A stretch of DNA of 33,614 bases from Chloroflexota bacterium (GCA_005882765.1 VBDV01000034.1:1-33614), one strand, 5' to 3'; positions 25,037-33,066 are shown, counted from the stretch's first letter. Numbers and translations: made by a program. The notes: a model not told the origin generated them from the letters alone.

Positions 25037-26559
25037 TGGACAATCGTGTGATGCGACGTCTGATCCCGTTCGTCGCCGCCGCCGCGGCCGTGGCGATCAC
25101 CACGGCCTTCATCGATCTCATCGCTGGGCGCGCGCAGATCGCGAACATCTCGATGCTCTATCTCGTCGCGGTGCTCATCGTCGCGGTGGCATTCGGTCGC
25201 GTTGCCGCGATCGTTGCGAGCGTCCTGGCGTTTGTCACGTTCGACTGGTTCTTCGTGCCGCCGACGCACCAGCTCGTCGTGGCCGACGCGCAGGAGCTCT
25301 TCTCGCTCGCGCTCTTCCTGATCACCGCGGTGGTCACCGGAACGCTCGCGGCACGCGAACGGGCCCGCGCGCAGGAGGCTGAGCACCGCGAGCACGACGC
25401 GAAGGTCCTCTATGAGGCCGCGTTCCTCATGGCGGAGCCGAATCTCGAGCAGGCGCTCGTCGCGGTCGCGGAGCATTTCCGGGCGGCGCTCGACCTCGAC
25501 GCGGTGTCGATCGAAGCGAACGCCGACATCCTCCCGCACCCCGCGATCGCCGCGCGTGACGATGCGGCGCGCGCCGACCTTCGAGCAACGGGTAGCGAGC
25601 TGCGGCTCATGGACCCTGCCGGGCCCTCGCGCACCATCCGCCTTGTTGGACCCACGACGGCCCGCGCTGGTCGCCGAGCTCGCCTCGTGCCGATCGTCGC
25701 GGCAGGCGTGCGCGTGGGTCGCCTCACGGTGCTGCCTCAAGCCGGAGCGCCAGAGTTTGGGCCGGCCGAGGAACGCGTGTTCGCGATCGCCGCCGCGCAG
25801 CTGGGCCTTACGATCGAGCGCGCGCGATTTCGCCAGGACGCGACGGAGTCTGAGGTCCTCCGCCGCTCTGACGATCTCAAGACGGAGCTGCTCCACGCCG
25901 TATCGCACGAGCTCCGGACGCCGCTCGCGTCGATCCTTGCGTCGGCGGGAAGCCTTCGACAACGCGACGTCGACTGGACGGAGCGCGAGCGCGACGAGTT
26001 CGCGACCGCGATCCAGGACGAGGCCGTGCGGCTCGACCGCCTGGTGGGTAGCCTGCTCGATCTCTCGCGCATCGAGAATGGAACGCTCGTGCCGCACAAG
26101 GCATGGCACGACGTCGGCGCCCTCGTGGAGGACGTCGCCGGGCGCATGCGCCCAGTCACCGCGGGTCATCCGGTGCGTCTCGACGTTCCGGAGGATCTGC
26201 CGCCGATCGAGCTCGACTATGTGGAGATCCAGCAGGTCCTCTCGAATCTGGTGGAAAACGCCGCGAAGTTCTCTCCGGCGGGCTCCGAGATCGGGATCAG
26301 CGTCGGCCGCGACGACTCGAACGTTCGCTTCGCAGTCCGCGACCACGGGCCGGGAATCTCGCCGGGGGACTCAGAACGCGTCTTCGAACCGTTCGTCCGG
26401 CTCGCGCGGGCCGGACAGGGCCCGCGCGGCGTCGGGCTTGGCCTGGCTATCGCCAAACGCCTCGTCGAAGCGCACGCTGGAACCATCTGGGTCGATCGCG
26501 GCGTGAGCGATGGAACGCGCATCGTTTTCACGCTCCCGGGGCGGGCCGGTGTCGTCTAA
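25036..26559 (+). CDS. KdpD-like sensor histidine kinase lacking the KdpD and USP domains
   Basis: 507 residues. The N-terminal DUF4118-type membrane domain has four closely spaced helices (LIPFVAAAAAVAITTAFIDLIAG, ISMLYLVAVLIVAVAFG, VAAIVASVLAFVTFDWFF and LFSLALFLITAVVTGTL), as in KdpD. A GAF-like region follows (about residues 125-265), then HisKA with H291 in AVSHELRTPLASI. The HATPase has N-box LSNLVENAAKFSPAGSEI, G1 DHGPGISPG, and G2 GVGLGLAIAKRLVEAHAGTIW. Classical KdpD carries about 400 extra N-terminal residues (KdpD and USP domains), which are absent here. ATG 25036 overlaps the Hsp70-like stop by one base. With the KdpE-like gene it should sense K+ or turgor and control the permease downstream. 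Confidence 0.92.
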   Translation: MDNRVMRRLIPFVAAAAAVAITTAFIDLIAGRAQIANISMLYLVAVLIVAVAFGRVAAIVASVLAFVTFDWFFVPPTHQLVVADAQELFSLALFLITAVVTGTLAARERARAQEAEHREHDAKVLYEAAFLMAEPNLEQALVAVAEHFRAALDLDAVSIEANADILPHPAIAARDDAARADLRATGSELRLMDPAGPSRTIRLVGPTTARAGRRARLVPIVAAGVRVGRLTVLPQAGAPEFGPAEERVFAIAAAQLGLTIERARFRQDATESEVLRRSDDLKTELLHAVSHELRTPLASILASAGSLRQRDVDWTERERDEFATAIQDEAVRLDRLVGSLLDLSRIENGTLVPHKAWHDVGALVEDVAGRMRPVTAGHPVRLDVPEDLPPIELDYVEIQQVLSNLVENAAKFSPAGSEIGISVGRDDSNVRFAVRDHGPGISPGDSERVFEPFVRLARAGQGPRGVGLGLAIAKRLVEAHAGTIWVDRGVSDGTRIVFTLPGRAGVV

Positions 26560-27271
26560 CGCCGTGCGGGACGAGCCGTCGGGGGCGCGCCTTCTCGTGG
26601 TCGACGACGAACCATCGATGGTCCGAACGCTTCGGACGAACCTGCGCGGCCACGGCTTCCAAGTGGAGACGGCGGAGACCGCGGGTGACGCGCTCGCGAG
26701 CTACGAGCGCCGCCAGCCCGACCTCATCGTGCTCGATCTCAACCTTCCGGACGGCGACGGGTTCGAAGTGGTGCGCCGCATACGCGAGCAGTCGGGGACG
26801 CCGATCATCGTCCTCTCCGCCCGCGGCGGTGAGACCGACAAGGTGAACGCGCTCGATCTCGGCGCGGACGATTACATGACCAAGCCGTTCGGAATCGACG
26901 AGCTGCTTGCGCGCATCCGCGTCGCCCTGCGACACGTCGCGCGCCCCGGAACCGGAGCCGAACCCAGGATCACGAGCGGCGCGCTCGTGATCGATCTCGA
27001 ACGGCGGGAGGTCACGGTCGCGGGCCGCGCGATCCACTTGACACCGACCGAATACGACCTGCTCAAGGTCTTTGTCACCAATCCGAACAAGGTCCTGACC
27101 GACCGAATGCTGCTGCAACAGGTCTGGGGCCCCGACTACGGTGACGAATCGCATTACCTACACGTCTATGTCGCTCGGCTGCGGCGCAAGATCGAAAGCG
27201 ATCCGCAGGATCCGGCCTACCTTGTGACCGAGCCCGGCGTGGGTTACCGCTTCCGCTCCGAAGAGCTTTAA
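26549..27271 (+). CDS. KdpE-like response regulator (OmpR family)
   Basis: About 240 residues. The receiver begins ARLLVVDDEPSMVRTLRTNLRGHGF; the phospho-acceptor is D63 in LIVLDLNLPDGDGFEV (numbered from GTG 26549) and the Lys is in YMTKPFG. The OmpR-type winged helix contains HLTPTEYDLLKVFVTNPNKVLTDRMLLQQVWGPDYGDE and ends VTEPGVGYRFRSEEL, which is characteristic of KdpE. GTG 26549 overlaps the kinase stop by 11 bases and has GGGGCGGG upstream; GTG 26564 is an alternative. The track ATG-equivalent start at 26510 is further into the kinase gene. Its likely target is the adjacent K+ permease gene, preceded by four phased TTGA repeats. Confidence 0.93.
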   Translation: MSSNAVRDEPSGARLLVVDDEPSMVRTLRTNLRGHGFQVETAETAGDALASYERRQPDLIVLDLNLPDGDGFEVVRRIREQSGTPIIVLSARGGETDKVNALDLGADDYMTKPFGIDELLARIRVALRHVARPGTGAEPRITSGALVIDLERREVTVAGRAIHLTPTEYDLLKVFVTNPNKVLTDRMLLQQVWGPDYGDESHYLHVYVARLRRKIESDPQDPAYLVTEPGVGYRFRSEEL

Positions 27272-27277
27272 CGGGCT

Positions 27278-27324
27278 TTGAGACGTCGTTGAGGGCGCGG
27301 CGGCGTTCGTTGACACGCTGTTGA
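27278..27324 (+). promoter_or_regulatory. Four helically phased TTGA repeats, candidate KdpE-type operator
   Basis: TTGA occurs at 27278, 27289, 27310 and 27321, giving spacings of 11, 21 and 11 bases, so all four fall on the same face of the helix. The repeats read TTGAGACG, TTGAGGGC, TTGACACG and TTGAGCGA. OmpR-family regulators bind head-to-tail direct repeats of about this spacing. They fill most of the 78-base gap between the kdpE-like gene and the permease. No -10 is correctly spaced from the TTGACA at 27310. Confidence 0.55.
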
Positions 27325-27349
27325 GCGATTTGGCACGACGCTCATTGGG

Positions 27350-29368
27350 ATGGACTCGAAGAGCGAGCGCGGGGACCTTCCCGGGCTCGAACAGCTCGTC
27401 CCAAAGCAAGGTCGTCGGCCAGGCGATCGCTACGTGCGGATCGTTTCGCCTCGCCGCGACTTCCGTCGCGCGGAGGGGCACTACGTAGCGACCGACGCCG
27501 CGATCGTTCCACCGGGGCAGACCGGTCGGATCTTCGCGGGCATCCGGCACGTGCTTTTCGGAAAGCCTCTCGCCACTGAGGCGGAGGGCTCGGAGCGTCT
27601 TTCGGTCGCGACCGGCTACGCGATCCTCGCGTCGGACAACATCTCGTCTTCGGCATATGCGACCGAAGAAGCGATGCGGGTGCTCGCGCTCGCCGGTGTC
27701 GCGGCGCTCTCGCTGACGATGCCGATCGCGCTGGCGATCGTCGCCGTTCTCGCCGTCGTGGTCCTCTCACAGCTTCAGGTCATCAAGGCGTATCCCAACG
27801 GCGGCGGCAGCTACGTCGTCACGAGCGACAACCTTGGGCGGGTGCCCGGCCTCGTCGCGGCGTCGTCGCTCCTGATCGACTACGTCCTCACCGTCGCGGT
27901 CTCCACCGCGGCGGGCGTGGCGGCCATCACGTCGTTCGCGCCTGCGCTGCACGACATGCGGGTCCCGCTCGGACTCGCATTCATCGCCCTACTCGCCATC
28001 GGAAATCTTCGTGGCATCCGCGAGGCGGGAATGATCTTCGCCATTCCGACGTATGTGTACGTTCTCTCGCTGGCCGGCCTCATCGCGTATGGGCTCTTCC
28101 GCGTGGTGTCGGGCGATGTTCCCACGCCGGCGATCCCGCCAGACCCCGTGCCGGCTGCGGGGTTTACCGCGCTGTCGGTGCTTCTCATCCTCCGCGCCTT
28201 CGCATCGGGCTCGGTCGCGCTCACCGGCGCCGAGGCCGTCGCGAACGGGGTTCCGAGCATGAAGCCTCCCGAGACGAAGAACGCGTCCATGACGCTCATC
28301 CTGATGGCGCTCACGTTCGGCACGATCTTTCTCGGCCTCACGTTCCTCGCTCAAGCCCTCGGCGTCGCGCCGGATCAACGAGAACAGGAGACGCTGAACA
28401 GCCTCGTCACCCGCTCGCTCGTCGGCAACGGGTTCCCCTACTACCTGGTGCAGGTGTCGACCGCGGTCATCCTCGCGCTCGCCGCGAACACCGGCTTCAC
28501 CGGATTTCCGCGCCTCGCCGCGGTGCTGGCGAACGATCGCTTCATGCCGCGGCATTTCGCGGATCGCGGCGAACGCCTCGCCTTCTCCTTCGGGATCCTG
28601 GTCCTGGCGGCGCTCGCGAGCGTCGTGCTTGTCGCGTTCGGCGGCAGTGTCACGGCTCTCATTCCGCTCTACACGATCGGTGTGTTCCTTGCGTTCACGC
28701 TTTCACAGACGGGCTTGGTGCGGCGCTGGCTCCGCCTACGGCCGCGCGGGTGGAAGCTCACCGCGGCGATCAACGGTGTCGGGGCGGTGGTGACCGGCGT
28801 CGTGCTGGCGATCACCACGGTGACCAAGTTCGAGCACGGCGCGTGGATGGTGCTGATCGTCATGCCGCTCCTCGTGCTGCTGCTGCACGGCATCAGCTCG
28901 CATTACACAGCCGCCCAGGACTCTCTCGTGGTCGAGGATCTCCGGGAAGACCTGCCGAAGCTGCCGCAGCCGATGGTCATCGTCCCGGTCGCGCGACTCG
29001 ATCGCACCGCGGTGCACGCGCTGACGTTCGCATCCTCGATCTCGGATCACGTCAGGGCGGTGCATGTCGCGACGAGTCACGAGACCGCTGCTGCGTTCCA
29101 GGTTCGGTGGGACGCCTGGGCGGCAAACGTCCCGCTCGAAGTGATCGTGTCGCCATACCGGTCGCTCGTCCCGCCGCTCCTTACGTACATCGAGAGAGTC
29201 GGGCGGAATTGCGACCGGCCGCTCACGATCGTGGTGAGCCAGTTCGTGCCGAGACACTGGTGGGAGTTCTTCCTGCACAGCCAGACGGCGTTCCGGCTGA
29301 AGCTGGCACTTCTCTTTCGGCCGGACACGATCGTGATCGACGTTCCGTACCACCCGCGCGAGACCTAG
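27350..29368 (+). CDS. KimA-like potassium importer (APC superfamily), copy 1
   Basis: 672 residues. A soluble N-terminus (QGRRPGDRYVRIVSPRRDF, then GKPLATEAEGSERLSVATGYAILASDNISSSAYATEEAMR) leads into about 12 helices of the APC/KUP-like fold, including AYPNGGGSYVVTSDNLG, RAFASGSVALTGAEAVANGVP and ANTGFTGFPRLAAVLANDRFMPRHFADRGERLAF. The C-terminal cytoplasmic domain has PMVIVPVARLDRTAVHALTFASSISDHVRAVHV. These are hallmarks of KimA (YdaO), a K+/H+ symporter controlled by c-di-AMP in Bacillus. It ends the Hsp70-like/kinase/regulator/permease series, 78 bases after the regulator. I see no ydaO-type riboswitch upstream. A close paralogue lies at 31027-33066. Confidence 0.9.
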   Translation: MDSKSERGDLPGLEQLVPKQGRRPGDRYVRIVSPRRDFRRAEGHYVATDAAIVPPGQTGRIFAGIRHVLFGKPLATEAEGSERLSVATGYAILASDNISSSAYATEEAMRVLALAGVAALSLTMPIALAIVAVLAVVVLSQLQVIKAYPNGGGSYVVTSDNLGRVPGLVAASSLLIDYVLTVAVSTAAGVAAITSFAPALHDMRVPLGLAFIALLAIGNLRGIREAGMIFAIPTYVYVLSLAGLIAYGLFRVVSGDVPTPAIPPDPVPAAGFTALSVLLILRAFASGSVALTGAEAVANGVPSMKPPETKNASMTLILMALTFGTIFLGLTFLAQALGVAPDQREQETLNSLVTRSLVGNGFPYYLVQVSTAVILALAANTGFTGFPRLAAVLANDRFMPRHFADRGERLAFSFGILVLAALASVVLVAFGGSVTALIPLYTIGVFLAFTLSQTGLVRRWLRLRPRGWKLTAAINGVGAVVTGVVLAITTVTKFEHGAWMVLIVMPLLVLLLHGISSHYTAAQDSLVVEDLREDLPKLPQPMVIVPVARLDRTAVHALTFASSISDHVRAVHVATSHETAAAFQVRWDAWAANVPLEVIVSPYRSLVPPLLTYIERVGRNCDRPLTIVVSQFVPRHWWEFFLHSQTAFRLKLALLFRPDTIVIDVPYHPRET

Positions 29369-30021
29369 CCCATCAGGGCTTTGCGGACCTCGCCTTCGGA
29401 CGCCGTCGGCGAGAAGACCATGACCCGATCGCCGACTTCGAGCTTTGTGTCGTCGTCCGCGTGCATCAGCTTGCCTTTGCGGATGATCCCGCCGACGAGC
29501 GCACCGCTCGGCAGGCGAAGACTCCCGACGTTCTTTCCGGCGGGAGGCGTTCCGATCGCGATCTCAGCCTCGATCAGCTCGTTCGCTGAGCCGGCGAGTG
29601 ACATGAGCGGCATGAAGCCCCCGGAAGGCAGCTCCTGTTCGATCACATTCATCAGCACGCGGGTCGAAGAGATCGTCTCGTCGATGCCGAGCGTCTTGAA
29701 GACGATCTCGTTCTTGGGATTGTTGACGCGCGCGATCACGCGGGGTGTCCGGCACCGGATCTTCGCCAGCTGGCAGATCACGAGGTTCTTCGCGTCGTCG
29801 CCGGTCACTGCGATGAGCGCGTCGGCGCGACTGCAACCCGCCTCCATCTGCGCGCGGCCCTCGTCGGCCGGCGCGTTCATCACGATCGAACCGAGGCGCT
29901 CTTGGACGAAATTGGCGCGGCGTCGATCGGCCTCGATCACCGTGACCTCGTGCCCGGACTCGAGAAGTGCCTGCGAGAGGTGGAACCCGACCTCACCCGC
30001 CCCAGCGACGACGAAGTACAT
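29365..30021 (-). CDS. TrkA/KtrA-type K+ channel regulatory subunit (RCK_N + RCK_C)
   Basis: 218 residues. The Rossmann nucleotide-binding RCK_N begins MYFVVAGAGEVGFHLSQALLESGHEVTVIEADRRRANFV (GxGxxG and acidic E at the beta-2 end). The RCK_C domain is in the last third (ELIEAEIAIGTPPAGKNVGSLRLPSGALVGGIIRKGKLMHADDDTKLEVGDRVMVFSP). Such proteins gate Trk/Ktr K+ transporters by binding NAD(H), ATP/ADP or c-di-AMP. It lies 64 bases after the other RCK gene, and the gap holds a hairpin that hides its ribosome site. Paired trkA genes next to an APC permease recall ceoB-ceoC and Rv2690c in Mycobacterium tuberculosis. No TrkH/KtrB is in view. Its stop overlaps that of kimA copy 1. Confidence 0.9.
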   Translation of the reverse strand: MYFVVAGAGEVGFHLSQALLESGHEVTVIEADRRRANFVQERLGSIVMNAPADEGRAQMEAGCSRADALIAVTGDDAKNLVICQLAKIRCRTPRVIARVNNPKNEIVFKTLGIDETISSTRVLMNVIEQELPSGGFMPLMSLAGSANELIEAEIAIGTPPAGKNVGSLRLPSGALVGGIIRKGKLMHADDDTKLEVGDRVMVFSPTASEGEVRKALMG

Positions 30022-30028
30022 CTTTACA

Positions 30029-30048
30029 GCACCTCCGTCAGGAGGTGC
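30029..30048 (-). promoter_or_regulatory. Hairpin sequestering the ribosome-binding site of the RCK gene
   Basis: On the minus strand GCACCTCC (30048-30041), TGAC and GGAGGTGC (30036-30029) form a perfect 8-bp hairpin. The second arm holds GGAGG, ten bases before ATG 30021. The first arm, CACCTCCT, equals the anti-SD end of 16S rRNA. With no T-tract, translational control is more likely than termination. Confidence 0.65.
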
Positions 30049-30085
30049 ACGTATGGATGGCGACGAGTGGACCGAGTCGCCATCC

Positions 30086-30589
30086 TTATCGGGCTTTCAC
30101 CGGTTCGTGGACCAGCTCCGCCTCGTGCGCAAGCGCCTTGCGCATGAGCACCTCCCCAACTTCCCGGTCTTCCTGCAGCATCGCGTGGAGGAGCGTGCCC
30201 AGGATGGTCGTCCGTGAGAACGTATTGATCCCCATCTCCCGATAGGTCTGCGCCCGGACGGGGTCGTTCACCTTGGCGATGACCTGCTTGACGCCGAAGA
30301 TCTTTTGCGCGATCTGCGCAGCCATGAGGTTGCGGTTGTCTCCTTCCGTGAGAGCAAGGAGCGCGTCGGCCCGTTCAATCCCTGCCTGGCGCAGGACTTC
30401 GAGATCAGTTCCGTCACCGAGGATCGTTTCACCCTTGAAGGTGCTCGGGAGATGCTGGAACCACGCGCGCTCCGCCCGGGCCGGACTCGTCGACGCGATG
30501 TCAACCACACTTACGCGATGGCCCTCTGAATCGAGGAGCCCCGCGAGGAACCCGCCCACTCGGCCGCAACCGACGATGACGACGTTCAC
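30086..30589 (-). CDS. TrkA-type RCK_N protein, short C-terminus
   Basis: 167 residues starting VNVVIVGCGRVGGFLAGLLDSEGHRVSVVDIA (GxGxxG with D at the end of beta-2). Then ILGDGTDLEVLRQAGIERADALLALTEGDNRNLMAAQIAQ, typical RCK_N. After about residue 135 there is only a short helical tail, too small for a full RCK_C domain. The start is GTG 30589: the track's 30625 start is replaced because GGAGG lies just upstream and the GTGA overlaps the USP stop by four bases. It would form hetero-oligomers with the longer RCK protein next to it, as with CeoB and CeoC. Confidence 0.88.
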   Translation of the reverse strand: MNVVIVGCGRVGGFLAGLLDSEGHRVSVVDIASTSPARAERAWFQHLPSTFKGETILGDGTDLEVLRQAGIERADALLALTEGDNRNLMAAQIAQKIFGVKQVIAKVNDPVRAQTYREMGINTFSRTTILGTLLHAMLQEDREVGEVLMRKALAHEAELVHEPVKAR

Positions 30590-31014
30590 CTGGTCTCCTC
30601 CTGACGATACGCGAGCACCGCGCACGGCGCGTTGACGTACACGTTCTGCACGGTCCGTCCCACGTACACCCGCCCCAGTCGCTTGCGAAATGGCATGGCG
30701 ACGACGATGAGATCGGACTTCCGTTCCACGGCCGTGTCCACGATCGCTGCCGCGGCGTCGCGCGCCTGCAGTAGCTCCGTATCCAGCTCGAATCCCGCCT
30801 GGTCGGCGACTTTCTTAGCGCTCGCCAGAAGCTCCTCGCCGCGGTCGAGCTCGGGCTCGAGCACGGCGTCCAGCGGAAGGTTCCACCGCACCTCGATCAC
30901 GTGGATGCCGACCACTTCAGCTTTGCCGGGCTTTGCGATGGAGGCCACGAGACGAAGCACGTCCGGATCCGCGCTTGTACCCGCGAGGGCGACGAGAATC
31001 CGCTTCGGTTGCAT
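30586..31014 (-). CDS. Universal stress protein (UspA) domain protein
   Basis: 142 residues, a single USP domain: RILVALAGTSADPDVLRLVASIAK at the N-terminus, and KSDLIVVAMPFRKRLGRVYVGRTVQNVYVNAPCAVLAYRQ at the end. The usual ATP-binding G-x2-G-x9-G-(S/T) stretch is replaced by MPFRKRLGRVYVGRTVQNV, so nucleotide binding may be altered. Classical KdpD contains a USP domain between its KdpD and membrane parts; here kinase and USP protein are separate genes in facing operons. It overlaps the RCK gene by four bases and follows kimA copy 2 by 12. TAAACT, nine bases before ATG 31014, could act as an internal promoter. Confidence 0.87.
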   Translation of the reverse strand: MQPKRILVALAGTSADPDVLRLVASIAKPGKAEVVGIHVIEVRWNLPLDAVLEPELDRGEELLASAKKVADQAGFELDTELLQARDAAAAIVDTAVERKSDLIVVAMPFRKRLGRVYVGRTVQNVYVNAPCAVLAYRQEETR

Positions 31015-31026
31015 GAGTGCGCGAGT

Positions 31027-33066
31027 TTAGCGTCGTCGGGTGAGGTTCGAAGTGTCTTCGAAGTGGTAGGGCACGTCGATGACGATCGTGTTCGGCCGGA
31101 AGAGGAGAGCCGCTTTGAGACGGAACGCGGTCTGGCTGTGCAGCAACCACTCCCACCAGTGGCGGGGGACGAACTCGCTGAGGACGACGGTGATCGGCCG
31201 GTCGTCGGACTTGCCCATCGCGTCGATGTACTTGAGAAGAGGCGCCAGCAGCGATCGGTAGGGCGATACGACGATGTCGAGCTTGATGTTGGTGTCGAGC
31301 TGCATCCAACGCCGACGGAATTCCTCTGCGCTCGCGTTCGAGGTCGAGATGTGCACCGCCTTTACGGTCGGCGACACCGATCCCGCGAAGGCCAGGGCCT
31401 GGAGCGCTGCGCGATCGAGGCGGGCGATCGGCACGATCACGAGCGGAGCTGGAAAAACGGGGACGTGCTGCTGTTCGGGGCCGGTGATGACGAGGGCGTC
31501 GTGCACGGTCTGGTAGTGGCGGTGGATCCCGTAGAGCAGAGCCGTGATGAGCGGGATGAGCACGAGGACCATCCAAGCGCCGTGCTCGAACTTCGTGTAC
31601 GCGACGACCAACAGGACGGTACCGGTCACCAAGGTTCCGAAGGCATTGATGACCATCGAGACCCGCCAGCCCGGATTGCGGAGGCGACGCCACCGCCGCA
31701 CGAGACCTGACTGCGACAGAGTGAACGCGAGGAACACGCCGATCGTGTAGAGCGGGACCAGATTCGTGACGCTGCCGTTGAAAGCGGCGAGGATCACGCA
31801 GGCGAGCAACGCAAGGACGATGATCCCGAAGTTGAAAGCCAGGCGTGATCCGACATCCGCGAAATGGCGAGGCATGAAGCGGTCGTTCGCGAGGACCGAC
31901 GCCAGCCGGGGGAATCCGGTGAAGCCGGTGTTCGCGGCAAGCAACAGGATGACCGCCGTCGTGATCTGAACGATGTAGTAGAAGGGAGTACCCGCCCCCA
32001 CGATCGCCTTCGTCATCATGCTGTTGACCGTTTCCTGCTCCCTGATATCCGGCTGGATCCCGATGGTCGTCGAGAGCCAGGTGATCGCGATGAAGATCGT
32101 CGCGAAGATCGTGCCCATGAGGACCAAGGTTTTGATCGCGTTCGTCTCCTCGGGTCGCCGGAAGCTCGGCACGCCGTTCGCGACCGCCTCGCTGCCCGTC
32201 AGCCCGACCGAGCCGGACGCGAATGCTCGAAGGACGAGCAGAAGCGTCAGCGGTCCGGTTCCTTCCTGAGGGAACGGATTCGGCGGCGTCACGGGCGCCG
32301 GCGGATCGCCGGTAAAGACCCGAAAGAGACCGAACGCGACCAACCCGTACATCGCGATCATGTATGCGTACGTCGGCCCGGCGAAGAGGAGTCCTGCCTC
32401 GCGCACGCCGCGCAGGTTTCCGATGACGAGCAATGCGATGAGAGCGAGGCCGGCCACCACGCGGTAGTCGTGCAGCTCGGGTACGAAGCTCGAGATCGCG
32501 GCGACGCCGGCGGCAGTCGAGACGGCGACGGTCAGCACGTAGTCGATGAGGAGCGCCGATGCCGCGACGAGTCCCGCGATGACGCCGTGGTTCTCGCGCG
32601 CGACGAGGTAGCTGCCGCCGCCGTTTGGGTATGCGCGGATGACGCGCGACTCCGACAGGATGACGATCGCGAGGACGAACACGACCGCGATCGCGATCGG
32701 CATCGTGAGCGCGAGGGCCGCCGTCCCCGCGAGAGCAAGAACGCGCATGGCCTCTTCGGTCGCGTACGCGGACGACGAGATGTTGTCGGACGCGAGGATC
32801 GGCAGGCCCGTTGCGACGCCGACGCGTTCCTCCCCTTCGGCCTCGGTCTCCAGGCGCTTGCCGATCAGAAAGCGCAGGGCCGAGTTCCACGCCTGTCCGA
32901 TTCGGCCAGTCGGTTCCATGGTCTCCTCGGTGGCGGTCCAGCGGCCGCCGTGCCCGCGGAGTCCGCTCCCGGTCGGCCGGACGATCCGAACGTAGCGGTC
33001 GCCTACGCGTCGTCCCGGTTGGCTCACCCGCTTCTCGAGTGAAGGCGACTCGTGTCGGTCGTTCAT
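31027..33066 (-). CDS. KimA-like potassium importer (APC superfamily), copy 2
   Basis: 679 residues from ATG 33066. It closely matches copy 1 along its whole length: GRRVGDRYVRIVRP, ASDNISSSAYATEEAMRVLALAGTAALALTMPIAIA, AYPNGGGSYLVARENHG, RAFASGSVGLTGSEAVANGVPSFRR, ANTGFTGFPRLASVLANDRFMPRHFADVGSRLAF, and the C-terminal PLVIVPIARLDRAALQALAFAGS with FVPRHWWEWLLHSQTAFRLKAALLFRPNTIVIDVPYH. The track starts at GTG 33120, but copy 1's N-terminus (MDSKSERGDLPGLEQLV) aligns with MNDRHESPSLEKRV, favouring ATG 33066. It is followed by USP and two RCK genes, so its partner regulators are likely these. The plus and minus shadow ORFs are discarded. Confidence 0.9.
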   Translation of the reverse strand: MNDRHESPSLEKRVSQPGRRVGDRYVRIVRPTGSGLRGHGGRWTATEETMEPTGRIGQAWNSALRFLIGKRLETEAEGEERVGVATGLPILASDNISSSAYATEEAMRVLALAGTAALALTMPIAIAVVFVLAIVILSESRVIRAYPNGGGSYLVARENHGVIAGLVAASALLIDYVLTVAVSTAAGVAAISSFVPELHDYRVVAGLALIALLVIGNLRGVREAGLLFAGPTYAYMIAMYGLVAFGLFRVFTGDPPAPVTPPNPFPQEGTGPLTLLLVLRAFASGSVGLTGSEAVANGVPSFRRPEETNAIKTLVLMGTIFATIFIAITWLSTTIGIQPDIREQETVNSMMTKAIVGAGTPFYYIVQITTAVILLLAANTGFTGFPRLASVLANDRFMPRHFADVGSRLAFNFGIIVLALLACVILAAFNGSVTNLVPLYTIGVFLAFTLSQSGLVRRWRRLRNPGWRVSMVINAFGTLVTGTVLLVVAYTKFEHGAWMVLVLIPLITALLYGIHRHYQTVHDALVITGPEQQHVPVFPAPLVIVPIARLDRAALQALAFAGSVSPTVKAVHISTSNASAEEFRRRWMQLDTNIKLDIVVSPYRSLLAPLLKYIDAMGKSDDRPITVVLSEFVPRHWWEWLLHSQTAFRLKAALLFRPNTIVIDVPYHFEDTSNLTRRR

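Noticed and set aside
25033-26346. 437-residue minus-strand ORF
   Set aside because: Antisense to the histidine kinase; no recognisable domain.
27310-27345. TTGACA at 27310 as a -35 box of kimA copy 1
   Set aside because: No TANNNT hexamer lies 16-18 bases downstream. It fits better as one of four phased TTGA repeats.
27272-27349. c-di-AMP (ydaO-type) riboswitch before kimA
   Set aside because: The gap is 78 bases and lacks the long conserved fold of that riboswitch.
30029-30048. The 8-bp hairpin as an intrinsic terminator
   Set aside because: No T-run follows on the minus strand (tgtaaag), and one arm is the SD of the next gene.
30917-32890. 657-residue minus-strand ORF
   Set aside because: A second frame of the kimA copy 2 gene; the sequence is Arg/Ala-rich with no membrane helices, while the other frame encodes a clear transporter.
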